NCBI GenBank assembly: GCA_964588495.1
Contig: CAZPPS010000001.1
Span: 132,688-196,687, forward strand
DNA length: 64,000 nucleotides
DNA from: CAVPKN01 sp964588495
GTDB taxonomy: Bacteria > Chlamydiota > Chlamydiia > Chlamydiales > JAAKFR01
Direction of reading: 5' to 3'
The notes beneath the pieces were generated by a model. It saw only the letters and a list, made by a program, of their open reading frames with translations, was not told the DNA's origin and did not search any database. Position 1 is the first letter of the stretch. Each line of letters begins with the position of its first letter. Of the stretch, positions 1 to 8,946 are shown piece by piece. Both the position numbers and the translations under genes were made by a program.

Positions 1-1841
1 TTACTATTGAGCGCAACGACAATGGCTGGGGCTTTTGCATCATAGTAGCGCATCAGAGACATCAGGTGATAGCAGGTTCCAGGCGGATAAAGATCAATAT
101 GCTCTTTGGAAGCCCTTAAAATATCTCCCGCCTCTTCAAAATAGGCATCCACGCCTGTGATTTGGAATAATCTTAAGAGGTTTTCAGCATGGACAGCATT
201 GCCAGAAGGCTCAGCTCCATCGTAGAACTCACATCTTCTCAAAATAATCGATGGATCTCGACCATTTGTCAGATAAAAAGCGCCTTGCTCTGCTTTAAAT
301 TCTGTTTTTAGGACATGGGTGAGCTCTAAAGCAAACTCAAGCCACTCCGTTCCAAGATCAGCTTCAAAAAGAGAGAGACACCCCTGAATCATACAGGCAT
401 AATCATCCAGACATCCGTCGAATTTAGCCTCTCCTTCTCGCCATCTTCTGAGTAAATTCCCCTCAATCCACAAATTTTTTCGGATAAAAAGAGCCGCATT
501 TTTGGCCGATTCTAGATATTGGGGTTTATTGAGATGGCGGCCAGCTTCGGCAAGGGCATAGATCATCAGTCCATTCCAGGCAGCGATCACTTTATCATCT
601 TTGGCCGGATGGGCCCTTTCAGAGCGGACTTTAAAAAGCTTTTGCAGACAACTTTTGAGTGTGTGTTTAAGAAGTGTCGGGTCGAGCTGTCTGTGTGCAG
701 CAAACTCCTCATGAGAGCTTGTCATATGTAAAATGGATCTGCCATCAAAATTACCAGAAGGGGTCACTCCATAATAATCACAAAATAGGGGAGCCTCTTT
801 TCCCAAAACCATGTGGATCTCATCCCAACTCCACGTATAAAAACGTCCTTCATGCCCTTCGGAATCGGCATCTTCTGCCGAATAAAAGCCCCCATGCGGC
901 CCTGTCATATCGCGCATTACGTAAGCTAAAATTTCTTCTGCGATCTGCGCGTAAAAATTCTGTTTTGTGTAGACAAAAGTCTCTAAGTAAACACGTGATA
1001 AGATGGCATTATCGTAGAGCATTTTTTCAAAGTGGGGCACAAGCCATTTCTCATCGATACTGTAGCGGGAAAATCCACCCCCGACATGATCGTAGATCCC
1101 CCCTCTATGCATCATAGAAAGGCTCCGTTCGATATAGAAAAGGGCTCTGCTGTCTGCGGATGTTCTCAGCTGTCTGAGTAAAAAACAGGCTTGAAAGCCT
1201 ATTGGGAATTTAGGCGAACCTTTAGTTCCTCCATAAGCCGGATCGGCAGTTTTATAAAGAATGTCAGCTCCCTCTTTGATTTTTTCAGGGCTTGGAAGCT
1301 CTTTCCCATTGGCATGGATGTGACCTGCAAACACATCGACGATTTTGCCTGCCTGCATGATCACATTTTCCCGCTCTTCGGGGTCATTCCAGATTTGACG
1401 GATGCGGAGGATGAGCTGTTTCATTCCAAGAAGCCCTTTGCTAGCATCGACAGGAAGATAGGTCGCTGCAAAAAAGGGTAAAAGCTCAGGTGTTAAAATT
1501 AAATTGAGGGGCCAACCGGCACCTCCTGACATCATAGCCTGGGCAAATTCCATGTAGAGGCTGTCCACTTCAGGCTTTTCTTCCCTATCTACTTTGATAT
1601 TGATGAAAGCCTCGTTCATCAACTGCGCAACTTCTAGATTTTCAAATGATTCTGATTCCATGACATGGCACCAGTGGCAGGTGGCATAGCCAATCGAAAG
1701 AAAAATGGGCTTGTCCTGCGTTCTTGCAGCCGTAAAAGCCTCTTCTCCCCAAGGATACCAATCCACAGGGTTATGGGCATGCTGCAACAAATAAGGAGAT
1801 TTTTCGTGAATCAGGCGGTTTGTGTAAAGTGGATGGGGCAT
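1..1841 (-). CDS. YyaL/DUF255 thioredoxin-domain protein (3' end cut by window edge)
   Basis: The reading frame is open from an ATG at 1841 to the left edge, about 613 codons; full-length relatives are near 690 residues, so only the C-terminus is missing. The N-terminus has the family signature: NRLIHEKSPYLLQHAHNPVDW, then SIGYATCHWCHVME, with the thioredoxin-like CHWC pair. Family knowledge: an N-terminal thioredoxin fold followed by a six-hairpin glycosidase-like domain, widespread in bacteria and related to human SPATA20. The exact reaction is unknown. Stands alone; the DUF368 gene ends 46 bp upstream on the same strand. Confidence 0.9.
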   Translation of the reverse strand, partial: MPHPLYTNRLIHEKSPYLLQHAHNPVDWYPWGEEAFTAARTQDKPIFLSIGYATCHWCHVMESESFENLEVAQLMNEAFINIKVDREEKPEVDSLYMEFAQAMMSGGAGWPLNLILTPELLPFFAATYLPVDASKGLLGMKQLILRIRQIWNDPEERENVIMQAGKIVDVFAGHIHANGKELPSPEKIKEGADILYKTADPAYGGTKGSPKFPIGFQACFLLRQLRTSADSRALFYIERSLSMMHRGGIYDHVGGGFSRYSIDEKWLVPHFEKMLYDNAILSRVYLETFVYTKQNFYAQIAEEILAYVMRDMTGPHGGFYSAEDADSEGHEGRFYTWSWDEIHMVLGKEAPLFCDYYGVTPSGNFDGRSILHMTSSHEEFAAHRQLDPTLLKHTLKSCLQKLFKVRSERAHPAKDDKVIAAWNGLMIYALAEAGRHLNKPQYLESAKNAALFIRKNLWIEGNLLRRWREGEAKFDGCLDDYACMIQGCLSLFEADLGTEWLEFALELTHVLKTEFKAEQGAFYLTNGRDPSIILRRCEFYDGAEPSGNAVHAENLLRLFQITGVDAYFEEAGDILRASKEHIDLYPPGTCYHLMSLMRYYDAKAPAIVVALNS

Positions 1842-1887
1842 AATAATTTTGCGTGTATAAGATTTTTTTATTTTACCGGAAACAAAT

Positions 1888-2685
1888 TTAATGAGCACGC
1901 AATCGTTTTGCTTTTGTTTCAAGAAAGATCACAGCAGCAAAGCCTAAGAGAGTAAAGGAGATAGGGGTAAAAAAAGAGGTTTCAAAGGGCCAAAGTGTTT
2001 TTAAGCCCCCTACCATCAATCCTACAAGAACAGCAAAAGTCATTTGATGAAAGTGCAAAAGAAGGGTGTGAATCAGACGGGAAAAAACGATAAAGCCGCA
2101 AGCAATCCCCAAGGCTAAGGTGATAAGGATTCCAATGGATCCCCAAGCTGAAGGATTTGCAAGAGCCGCTATTGCAAGAGGATAAACTCCAAGAACTTGG
2201 AGCACAAACGTCCCTGAAATTCCTGGAAGCAGCATCGCTCCTGTTGCTAACATCCCAGCCACACTCAAACCCACAAAGCTGGTGCCAAATAAAAGATTTG
2301 TGGGAAGACCTGAGATAATAAACGAGGCAATAGCCGCCACGCTCATTACAAATAACTGGCTTGGCTTTTTGAGGTTAGCCTCTTTGGCGCACATCACGGT
2401 CGATCCTGCAATCAAACCAAAAAAGAGGCCAAAAAGGGGCCCCTTAAAATGAATCATCAAAAAGTAAAAAAGTCTCGATAAGGATAAAACGGAGGTGACA
2501 ATCCCTAAAAAAAGGGGAACCAAAAAAGGCCAGGCAATCTTTTTAAAAGACTGAAGTTTGAGAGTTTTGATACTTAAAAGAAGCTCTTCGTAGATGCCAG
2601 AGAGAAAAGCAACTGTTCCCCCTGAAACGCCTGGTATCAAATCGGCGATCCCCATCAGCATCCCGATCAGATAAAGCCTGATCAT
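1888..2685 (-). CDS. DUF368 membrane protein (polyprenyl-phosphate transporter family)
   Basis: A 266-residue polytopic inner-membrane protein. The N-terminus MIRLYLIGMLMGIADLIPGV followed by SGGT is the hallmark of DUF368, and a second GxSGT segment (LLPGISGTF) lies about 150 residues on. Some members of this family have been shown to recycle undecaprenyl phosphate across the membrane, so a role in envelope precursor cycling is likely. The start is taken at the ATG at 2685 rather than the longer frame, because this removes 18 poorly conserved residues and puts the ATG one base after the stop of the RodZ-like gene, which implies translational coupling. About 7-8 hydrophobic segments are visible. 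Confidence 0.87.
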   Translation of the reverse strand: MIRLYLIGMLMGIADLIPGVSGGTVAFLSGIYEELLLSIKTLKLQSFKKIAWPFLVPLFLGIVTSVLSLSRLFYFLMIHFKGPLFGLFFGLIAGSTVMCAKEANLKKPSQLFVMSVAAIASFIISGLPTNLLFGTSFVGLSVAGMLATGAMLLPGISGTFVLQVLGVYPLAIAALANPSAWGSIGILITLALGIACGFIVFSRLIHTLLLHFHQMTFAVLVGLMVGGLKTLWPFETSFFTPISFTLLGFAAVIFLETKAKRLRAH

Positions 2686-2686
2686 G

Positions 2687-3106
2687 TTAAAAGAATCCGA
2701 AGTAGCGAGCGATAAACCAGCCTCCGAGTATGGCCGCAACAGAGGCTGCTACCCAAACTAAATTGGGAAGCCACTTCACTTCACCACCCGGAGAGCCACG
2801 CACTTCCAGAGTCCCTATTCCCAATGTATATTCCTGATTATCAGGGATTTTTTCATTAAGAACTCTCACAACGTAAGGGTGATCGTCTAACAATTTTTCC
2901 GCATCCATCTCCAAAAAAGCCGCATATGTTGTGATAAAGCCATGCGCATAGACGGGCGATATCAATTTTCCCAAATGCCCCTCTTCAATAGCCTGTAAAT
3001 AGCCAAAGCGGATGGAAGTGGCATTTTCCACTTCTTTGAGGGAAAGCCCTCTCTCTTCTCTTCTTGCTTTAATGATTGCTCCCATCTGAAGCATTTCTTG
3101 ATGCAT
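2687..3106 (-). CDS. RodZ-like helix-turn-helix membrane protein
   Basis: 139 residues: a HTH_25-type domain (residues about 6-70, GAIIKARREERGLSLKEVEN) followed by a short linker and one C-terminal transmembrane segment (VWVAASVAAILGGWFIARYF). This matches the short chlamydial RodZ (CT009-like), which links MreB to the membrane during division and peptidoglycan-ring synthesis; the usual periplasmic domain is absent. The ATG at 3106 is preceded by AAGGTGGT, a good ribosome site, so the longer frame is not used. In Chlamydia the homologue sits next to RNase HIII; here the two are separated by an efflux pair. Confidence 0.82.
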   Translation of the reverse strand: MHQEMLQMGAIIKARREERGLSLKEVENATSIRFGYLQAIEEGHLGKLISPVYAHGFITTYAAFLEMDAEKLLDDHPYVVRVLNEKIPDNQEYTLGIGTLEVRGSPGGEVKWLPNLVWVAASVAAILGGWFIARYFGFF

Positions 3107-3172
3107 AGTGACCACCTTATTGCGCCTCCAGCATGGCCGAACCGCCAAAATAAATAAAGGGGATTCCATTTT

Positions 3173-3217
3173 CCGTGCGTGACCGTGACCGTGACCGAAC
3201 CGAGCTTCCGTTCCCCA
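3173..3217. repeat. CGTGAC tandem/dispersed repeat, small copy
   Basis: A low-complexity stretch with three successive CGTGAC units followed by CGAACCGAGCTTCCGTTCC. The same words, in the same order, occur in the larger repeat at 52039-52169. It lies between the RodZ-like gene and the efflux adaptor and codes for nothing convincing. Confidence 0.6.
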
Positions 3218-3219
3218 AA

Positions 3220-4368
3220 TTATTTATTCTTTTCAATGATCTCTCTAATCATAACATCATAGCCTGCAAGTGCCCGCACCTGCCGGTCGAAAATTTCTGT
3301 TGAATACACCGTCCTGCAAACCGCACTTTCACCCAACTTCGAGCCGCTCTGATCGTCCGCATGGACAGTGGTTCTTAAACTCAGCCCCAGGAATAACGGA
3401 TTTTTTCGAATCTCTTCCACATCAACGCTAATTCTAACCGGCACTCTCTGGATGATCTTGATCCAGTTGCCTGAGGCATTCTCAGGAGGCAACAGAGCAA
3501 AAGCATTCCCGCTTCCAGGCTGAAAACCGACCACTTTGCCATGATATTTCAGACTCCCCCCATAAATGTCGGCCGTAAAGGTAACGGGCTGACCGATCCG
3601 GATTTTTCGAAGACTAGTCTCTTTATAGTTGGCTTCGATCCAAATTTCATCCAGAGGGACAACTACCATAAGAGTCTCGCCAGCTTTTACCAAATCTCCC
3701 ACCTGGACACTGCGTTTAGCGACAAATCCAGTCACTGGCGACCATAAAGAGCAGCGGATCAAATCCAAAAAGGCAGCCCTTAAAGTAGCGACAGCATCCA
3801 TCACTTTTGGATGGGTCTCCACCGTTGTCCCTGCAATCAAAGCCTGAGCCCCTTGATGTTCTTTTTGGGCCAAATCGACAGAGGCGGAGGCCACCTTTAG
3901 ACGTGTCTCATAGCTTTCAAATTCTTCTTGCGAAACAGCTCCTGTCTCAACCAAGGGCTTGCGGTGATTAACATCGAGCTCCGATTGCCGTAGCTGCGCC
4001 GTTTTTAAAACAACGGCTGCCTCTTTGGCGGCGGCATCGTAAAAAAGGGCAGAAATTTCTCTCACTTTGCTTGCCAAATTGCTTTTAAGCTGCTCAACGC
4101 GGATCTCAAAATTTGCCGTATCAAGGCTTAACAGAAGCTGCCCCTGAATCACAAAATCGGTGTCATCGGCATAAATGTTTTTGACTCCCGATTGGACCTG
4201 AGAATTCAACATGACCTGATTGCCATGGACATAGGAATCATCCGTAAAGACCGAAAACCGTCCGAAAAGGAGCCAATAGAGAAACCAGATCAGGAGTATG
4301 AATAAAGCCAAAGCTCCAATGATCAAAAGTAACCGATTCCGCTTATGAGTCTCAGCGGGGGCATTCAT
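3220..4368 (-). CDS. EmrA/HlyD-family efflux membrane fusion protein
   Basis: 382 residues: one N-terminal transmembrane helix (LLLIIGALALFILLIWFLYW), a lipoyl half with GQLLLSLD, a helical hairpin, the second lipoyl half (WSPVTGFVAKRSVQVGDLV) and a beta-barrel region. This is the EmrA arrangement; the protein bridges an inner-membrane pump and an outer-membrane channel. The ATG at 4368 follows GGGGGAGG and overlaps the end of the upstream outer-membrane factor gene by 17 bases, so the two form an operon. The MFS permease (EmrB) that normally accompanies it is not in this window; the next gene downstream is RodZ-like. Confidence 0.87.
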   Translation of the reverse strand: MNAPAETHKRNRLLLIIGALALFILLIWFLYWLLFGRFSVFTDDSYVHGNQVMLNSQVQSGVKNIYADDTDFVIQGQLLLSLDTANFEIRVEQLKSNLASKVREISALFYDAAAKEAAVVLKTAQLRQSELDVNHRKPLVETGAVSQEEFESYETRLKVASASVDLAQKEHQGAQALIAGTTVETHPKVMDAVATLRAAFLDLIRCSLWSPVTGFVAKRSVQVGDLVKAGETLMVVVPLDEIWIEANYKETSLRKIRIGQPVTFTADIYGGSLKYHGKVVGFQPGSGNAFALLPPENASGNWIKIIQRVPVRISVDVEEIRKNPLFLGLSLRTTVHADDQSGSKLGESAVCRTVYSTEIFDRQVRALAGYDVMIREIIEKNK

Positions 4369-5773
4369 GATAACCTCCCCCAATGGCGCGGATGAGCTCC
4401 ACTGCCGACGCATAGCGGGCCAGCTGGATTTGTGCCTCCAAATCCTTTTGGTAATAGTAGTTTTCGACGGCATTGAGCACAGAAAGCTTCGTTTCGATCG
4501 CATTCTCAAATTTTTGCCGCGTTAAACTTAAGAGTTGCGCTGTATCCTTCACGGCTTTTTTGATGCTTTTTTCTCGCTCGATAGAGATCGTTAAATTTGA
4601 GAGGGCGTCGCTCACCTGTTTGACAGCATCGAGAACATTTTGGTTGTAGTTTTCAATGGCAATCTCCAAATCTTCTCTGGCCACGCCGAGCTGCGCCGTC
4701 AACTTGCCAGCCATAAAGAGAGGAAGTGTGGCCGTCGCTTCTCCTAAAGCGATGAGCTGAGCTCCTCTAAATAGCTTTTCGATCTTTATACTTTGAAATC
4801 CCAGCCAACCCATCAGATCAATACGGGGAAAAAAATTGGCCCGAGCTGCTTTGATATCATAGCAGGCAGCCTCCACAAGCCACTTTTTGGCGGTGATGTC
4901 AGGACGTCTTAGCAAAAAATCGATCGGCAAAGTCGCAGGAAGGGGAAAAGGCTCATCGAAGCGGGCGTTTGGCACGCACGAGAACTCTGCACCACAACCG
5001 ATATTACCCACAAGGGCCGCCAAGGCATGCTCATCGATTGCGATTTGTGCTTCGATCAGATAGAGCTGATCTTTCAAAAACTGGAGCTCCGAATCCACTT
5101 GATAAAGCCGAAATTCTGAGGCAATTCCTTTGTCGAATTGTTGTTTGTGAAGATCCAAAAGCTCTTTTTTGGCCTTTACGCGCAACTCTCCGATTTCCTT
5201 GCGCGCCAGATGCATCTGCAAATCAAAATAGACTGCAGCGATTGTCGTCGAAAGAAGAAGCTTGGCCTCTTCAAAACCGGCAATTTCTGCCCGCATGTGA
5301 TCCAGCGCTGCTAAATAATGGGAGCGGTTTTTTTGCCAGATATCGAGCTCAAAAACAGCCGAAGCCAGTTCGACAGTTGTCTGGGTGAAAAGATCGGGAA
5401 GGCCTGGAACAAATCCTGTTCCCAGATCACTGATTTTTTGCCGCTCCACATCGGCGATGGCAAAAATATGAGGGAATAGGCTCGATTTCACAATTCTGGC
5501 CTGATTGCAGGCCAAACGGATCCGTGCATCGGCGATTCGGATGTCAGGATGGCAAGCCAAGCTCAGCTCGATAAAGCGGCTCAACTGCGGATCCTGAAAA
5601 AAATTCCACCAAGGACCGCAAAACTCCCCCTCAACCAACCCTGCATCTGCCACTCTCTCACCTAAATCTGTTTGACATAGATTGTAGGGCTGCGCACGAT
5701 AAGAGTGACGGAAACAACTACTTAAGGGAAGCGAGGCACAAAATAAAAGCAAGATGCGCAATACTTTGGACAT
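4352..5773 (-). CDS. Outer-membrane efflux lipoprotein, NodT/OprM family
   Basis: 473 residues with a lipoprotein signal peptide (MSKVLRILLLFCASLPLSSC, Cys20 as lipidation site) and two OEP repeats, the second with the typical RRPDITAKKWLVEAA and FPRIDLMGWLGF segments. It is the TolC-like outer-membrane channel of a tripartite pump and is cotranscribed with the EmrA-like adaptor immediately downstream. Length matches the family. The divergent rnhC gene starts 30 bp away, so a compact bidirectional promoter must lie in 5774-5802. Confidence 0.9.
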   Translation of the reverse strand: MSKVLRILLLFCASLPLSSCFRHSYRAQPYNLCQTDLGERVADAGLVEGEFCGPWWNFFQDPQLSRFIELSLACHPDIRIADARIRLACNQARIVKSSLFPHIFAIADVERQKISDLGTGFVPGLPDLFTQTTVELASAVFELDIWQKNRSHYLAALDHMRAEIAGFEEAKLLLSTTIAAVYFDLQMHLARKEIGELRVKAKKELLDLHKQQFDKGIASEFRLYQVDSELQFLKDQLYLIEAQIAIDEHALAALVGNIGCGAEFSCVPNARFDEPFPLPATLPIDFLLRRPDITAKKWLVEAACYDIKAARANFFPRIDLMGWLGFQSIKIEKLFRGAQLIALGEATATLPLFMAGKLTAQLGVAREDLEIAIENYNQNVLDAVKQVSDALSNLTISIEREKSIKKAVKDTAQLLSLTRQKFENAIETKLSVLNAVENYYYQKDLEAQIQLARYASAVELIRAIGGGYHECPR

Positions 5774-5802
5774 ATTTTAGGCAGGAATGCAAAATCGATG
5801 CC

Positions 5803-6693
5803 ATGACATCTTTTATCGTTCAGCTCGATCTGCAATTGGCTGATAAACTTAAAAACGGGCTGGAATCGCAAGGCTTTGAAATGAGCCAGCCCCAATACAC
5901 CCTTTTCCAGGGCAAAAAAAAGGGAATCACCTGCACGCTCTATACTTCAGGAAAACTGATGGTGCAGGGCAAAGAGATGGAGCCCTTTATCCAGTTTTAT
6001 CTCGAACCTGAGATTCTCAATACATTTTCTTATGGCTATCAGGAATTAGACCTCGATTTAACGCCCCGCATCGGAGTCGACGAATCGGGAAAGGGGGACT
6101 TTTTTGGGCCTCTTTGCATCGCAGGCGTTTATGCCAAAGATGAGCAAATTAAAGAGCTCCAAAAAGCAGGCGTTAAAGATTCTAAAGCCTTAAATGACAG
6201 CTCAATTGTCAAAATAGCTGTCAAAATAAGAAAGCTATGCCTCCACCAGGTTGTACGGATCAATCCTGAAAAATACAACGAGCTCTACGAAAAATTTGGC
6301 AACCTCAATCTCCTATTAGGTTGGGGACATGCAACTGTCATCGAGCAACTTGTGGAAAAATCAGGGTGTGACAAGGTCATCATCGATAAATTTGCGGCAG
6401 AACATGTTGTAGAAAATGCGCTGAAGCGGAAAAAAAAGAAGGTCTTTCTCACACAAAGAACAAAAGCTGAAGCCGATGTTGTCGTCGCTGCTGCCTCAAT
6501 TCTTGCGCGAGCAGCCTTTTTAGAGGGATTAACGCTTTTGGAAGAAAGATGGAAAACAGTTTTGCCAAAAGGGGCGAGCGCAAAAACAGTCCAATCCGCT
6601 ATTTTACTCGTCAAGCAACAAGGGCCTGAAGTTTTAAAACAAGTGGCCAAAATGCATTTCAAAACCTCAGCTCAAGTATTAAACTCGCTATGA
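5803..6693 (+). CDS. rnhC: Ribonuclease HIII
   Basis: 296 residues. The N-terminal substrate-binding (DUF3378) part spans about residues 1-80; the catalytic core begins at RIGVDESGKGDFFGPL. The acidic metal ligands are visible: Asp93 and Glu94 in VDESGKG, Asp195 in VIIDKFA and Asp225 in KAEADVV. The enzyme cleaves RNA in RNA-DNA hybrids during replication and repair. Among Gram-negative groups RNase HIII is characteristic of Chlamydiae (CT008). The stop overlaps the start of the next gene by ATGA, indicating coupling. Confidence 0.96.
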   Translation: MTSFIVQLDLQLADKLKNGLESQGFEMSQPQYTLFQGKKKGITCTLYTSGKLMVQGKEMEPFIQFYLEPEILNTFSYGYQELDLDLTPRIGVDESGKGDFFGPLCIAGVYAKDEQIKELQKAGVKDSKALNDSSIVKIAVKIRKLCLHQVVRINPEKYNELYEKFGNLNLLLGWGHATVIEQLVEKSGCDKVIIDKFAAEHVVENALKRKKKKVFLTQRTKAEADVVVAAASILARAAFLEGLTLLEERWKTVLPKGASAKTVQSAILLVKQQGPEVLKQVAKMHFKTSAQVLNSL

Positions 6694-7577
6694 AGAAACT
6701 CTTGTTATTGGCCCTTTTCCCTTTTGCATTATTCGCTGAAGATACCCTTTTTCTGACCCAAAATGATCCCAACCCCTATTTTCCCTTTTCGCTTGGGGGC
6801 AGTTTTGTGAATGTAAAAAACGCTAAAGTCACCAACGATCCGTGGGGGTTTGAGCAAACCATTCATTTTAAGCAATGTCAAGCAGCTTTTTCCCACATAA
6901 GCCCGGTTACCGATGTGAGTGGCTTGATCTTTGGAGCAGGTTATGTAGGAAGCGAGATCAAACTATCTGAGAATTTTGCCTTTGAACAAACAATATTCCA
7001 TTATGTGAATTTCCTTGTAGGAGGCTACACGTCAACATGTGATTGGATCTGGAGAGCCACTGCGGCAGTTTTCCTGGACACAGAAGAATTTTCCTTTATC
7101 GACTACGCCCGTTATCAAACAGTCCTCTGGGGACAACACTATTTCAATCCCAATTTCGAACTGGACTTTGGCTTTATCACCGAATCAGGATTGCACAAGA
7201 CTAAAGTGTGGCCCATTTTGGGTTTTATCTACACCCCTATCCCTAAGCTTGAAATCCACGCCGTCTTTCCCGTAGATCTTGCCATCAACTACAACCTCAC
7301 ACAAAATTTTATAGCCTCCGCCTCTGTCCGTTTCTTAAGGTCCCGCCACCGCCTCAAAGATACCGAGCCCAACTCCCAAGGGCTTTTCGATTACCGGACA
7401 ACGGGGCTGGAATTGGACCTCACCTACACGTGCGCTCCCCGCGTCTCCATCACCCTCTTTGCCGGCACCACAACCGGCGGCAAATTCCGCATCTGCAACC
7501 GGAAAAACCACTTCATCCAATCCCACCTCTTCAAAAGCTCCGCCTACACCGGCTTCTCCTCCACTTTGAGCTACTAG
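6690..7577 (+). CDS. Predicted outer-membrane beta-barrel protein
   Basis: 295 residues with a clear Sec signal peptide (MKKLLLLALFPFALFA, cleavage before EDTLF). The mature part is rich in aromatic residues and in alternating hydrophobic/polar stretches (LSENFAFEQTIFHYVNFLVG, VWPILGFIYTPIPKLEIHAV) and ends in Tyr (FSSTLSY), a beta-barrel type C-terminus. Family not recognised; similar proteins are common in Chlamydiae. Start overlaps the rnhC stop (ATGA), so it is translated from the same message. Confidence 0.7.
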   Translation: MKKLLLLALFPFALFAEDTLFLTQNDPNPYFPFSLGGSFVNVKNAKVTNDPWGFEQTIHFKQCQAAFSHISPVTDVSGLIFGAGYVGSEIKLSENFAFEQTIFHYVNFLVGGYTSTCDWIWRATAAVFLDTEEFSFIDYARYQTVLWGQHYFNPNFELDFGFITESGLHKTKVWPILGFIYTPIPKLEIHAVFPVDLAINYNLTQNFIASASVRFLRSRHRLKDTEPNSQGLFDYRTTGLELDLTYTCAPRVSITLFAGTTTGGKFRICNRKNHFIQSHLFKSSAYTGFSSTLSY

Positions 7578-7781
7578 TCCTGCGCAATATGAATAGATTT
7601 CAATACCAAGCAAGTCAGAGCTATCGCCCCCCTTCCGGGAAATAACATAATGTCTTTTATTTTCTCTCTCTGCGTCCTCTACGTTAAAAAAAAGAACGTA
7701 AGACTTTTATTGCAAAAAGTTTGTATATAAGTTTTAACGCGGAGGCGTATAAGACGCAAAGAAAATATAAAAATTATACTT
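7578..7781. repeat. Non-coding stretch with imperfect CTCTGCGT/ACGC(A/G)GAG hairpin
   Basis: No gene is seen. From about 7655 to 7769 there is a long imperfect inverted repeat: TTTTCTCTCTCTGCGTCCTC on the left is mirrored by ACGCGGAGGCG and GACGCAAAGAAAAT on the right. Similar words recur at 12266-12345. It lies between convergent genes and may serve as a terminator; this is inference. Confidence 0.4.
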
Positions 7782-7947
7782 AACCTGAGTTTTGGGTTAT
7801 TTTTCCTCGTAGTCAGCGGATTTTTGTGAGGCAAAATCGCAATTTTTTGCGAAGCTCATAGCTGAAAGCGCTATTTGCGAGCAAAAAAGTGCGATTTGGA
7901 CCCCAAAAATCCCTGAGGATGAGGGAAAAGAACCCAAAACTCAGGTT
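7782..7947. repeat. TIR element, copy 1 (166 bp, MITE-like)
   Basis: Begins AACCTGAGTTTTGGGTTA and ends with the near-exact inverse (AACCCAAAACTCAGGTT); the inner part also pairs (AAATCGCAATTTTTTGC against GCAAAAAAGTGCGATTT), so the whole element can fold as one long hairpin. Both ends are flanked by TA. Two further copies lie at 46958-47122 and 63171-63335. It sits between the convergent outer-membrane protein and SDR genes. It carries no open reading frame. Confidence 0.85.
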
Positions 7948-7976
7948 ACTTATCTCTTTGTGTCTTGTGAGGACAC

Positions 7977-8741
7977 TTAAAAAATTTTGCCGCCATCCAC
8001 AACAATTTCTGTTCCGTTGATATGAAGGGCATCATCAGATGCCAATAAGGCGATAACACCGGCAACCTGTTCTGGGCTTGCCAGACTTTTACCTAAATTT
8101 AACGGAGCCAAAGTTTTTAGCAATAGAGGATCGGCCCCTTCGGGCACCTTGAAAGTATGTGCCAAATCACTTTCAATGCCTCCTGGCAACACACAGTTTG
8201 CATGCAATCCTTGTAAGCAGTATTCAACAAACAGTGAGCGGGTAAACGACTTGATTGCACCCTTTGTTGCTGAATATGCAGATAGCCAAGGATGGGGCTG
8301 ATCGAGGGCAATTGAAGAGGTATTAACCAAATAGCTGTTCTTATTTTTTAACAGATGCGGCAATGCATGCCTATTCACATTAAATGTTCCTGTTAAATTA
8401 ATCGAAATAATCTCGTTCCATTGTTCCAATGTCATTTCGTGCGTATTGTAAGAGCGTAAAATCCCTGCATTGTGACTAAGAGCTTGAAAACCTCCTGTTG
8501 CCGCACTCAGCCGATCAATGACTGCCCCCGTTTCTTCAAAAGAAGCCACATTACATTTTTCAAACACAACTTGCGTTTGGTATTTCTCAGAAATTTCCTC
8601 AGCCAATTCCCGAATTTTTAGTAAATTAATGTCAATGAGCGCTAAATTCGCCCCTTCTTGTGCAATCCTTATGGCAGCGGCGCGCCCAATCCCAGAAGCT
8701 GCGCCCGTAATCATGACAGTCTTGTTTTGAAAACGTTTCAT
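7977..8741 (-). CDS. Short-chain dehydrogenase/reductase
   Basis: 254 residues, a classical SDR. The NAD(P)-binding motif TGAASGIG starts at residue 12, NAG is at 91-93, and the catalytic set is Ser142/143, Tyr156 and Lys160 (YSATK). Asp37 after the second beta strand (LIDIN) favours NAD(H) over NADP(H). The C-terminal VDGG segment is typical of the family. Substrate cannot be told from sequence. Monocistronic by appearance, with no functional link to its neighbours. Confidence 0.93.
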   Translation of the reverse strand: MKRFQNKTVMITGAASGIGRAAAIRIAQEGANLALIDINLLKIRELAEEISEKYQTQVVFEKCNVASFEETGAVIDRLSAATGGFQALSHNAGILRSYNTHEMTLEQWNEIISINLTGTFNVNRHALPHLLKNKNSYLVNTSSIALDQPHPWLSAYSATKGAIKSFTRSLFVEYCLQGLHANCVLPGGIESDLAHTFKVPEGADPLLLKTLAPLNLGKSLASPEQVAGVIALLASDDALHINGTEIVVDGGKIF

Positions 8742-8787
8742 AGCTTACCTAATTTTTCTATAACAAATATTACAAATGCGGAATGAG

Positions 8788-8946
8788 TTACATATTCTTT
8801 ACTAAGAATTTCTTTTTGATTTTTATTGTACTCCCGCCTGACGCGCTCATCAACAAAATGGGTTGATAAATGAGCCTTATGCCCAAATTTGAAGCATTTA
8901 TAAGACCGATATATTCATCCACGGAATAATTGGGCACTACCATCAT
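8788..8946 (-). CDS. Small ORF coupled to the PIN gene (uncertain)
   Basis: A 52-codon frame whose ATG overlaps the PIN stop codon (ATGA) and lies eight bases after GGAGG, so it is well placed for translational coupling. The product has no recognisable domain and ends with KIKKKFLVKNM. It could be a small third component of the toxin-antitoxin module or a remnant; the codon content alone does not decide. Confidence 0.3.
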   Translation of the reverse strand: MMVVPNYSVDEYIGLINASNLGIRLIYQPILLMSASGGSTIKIKKKFLVKNM

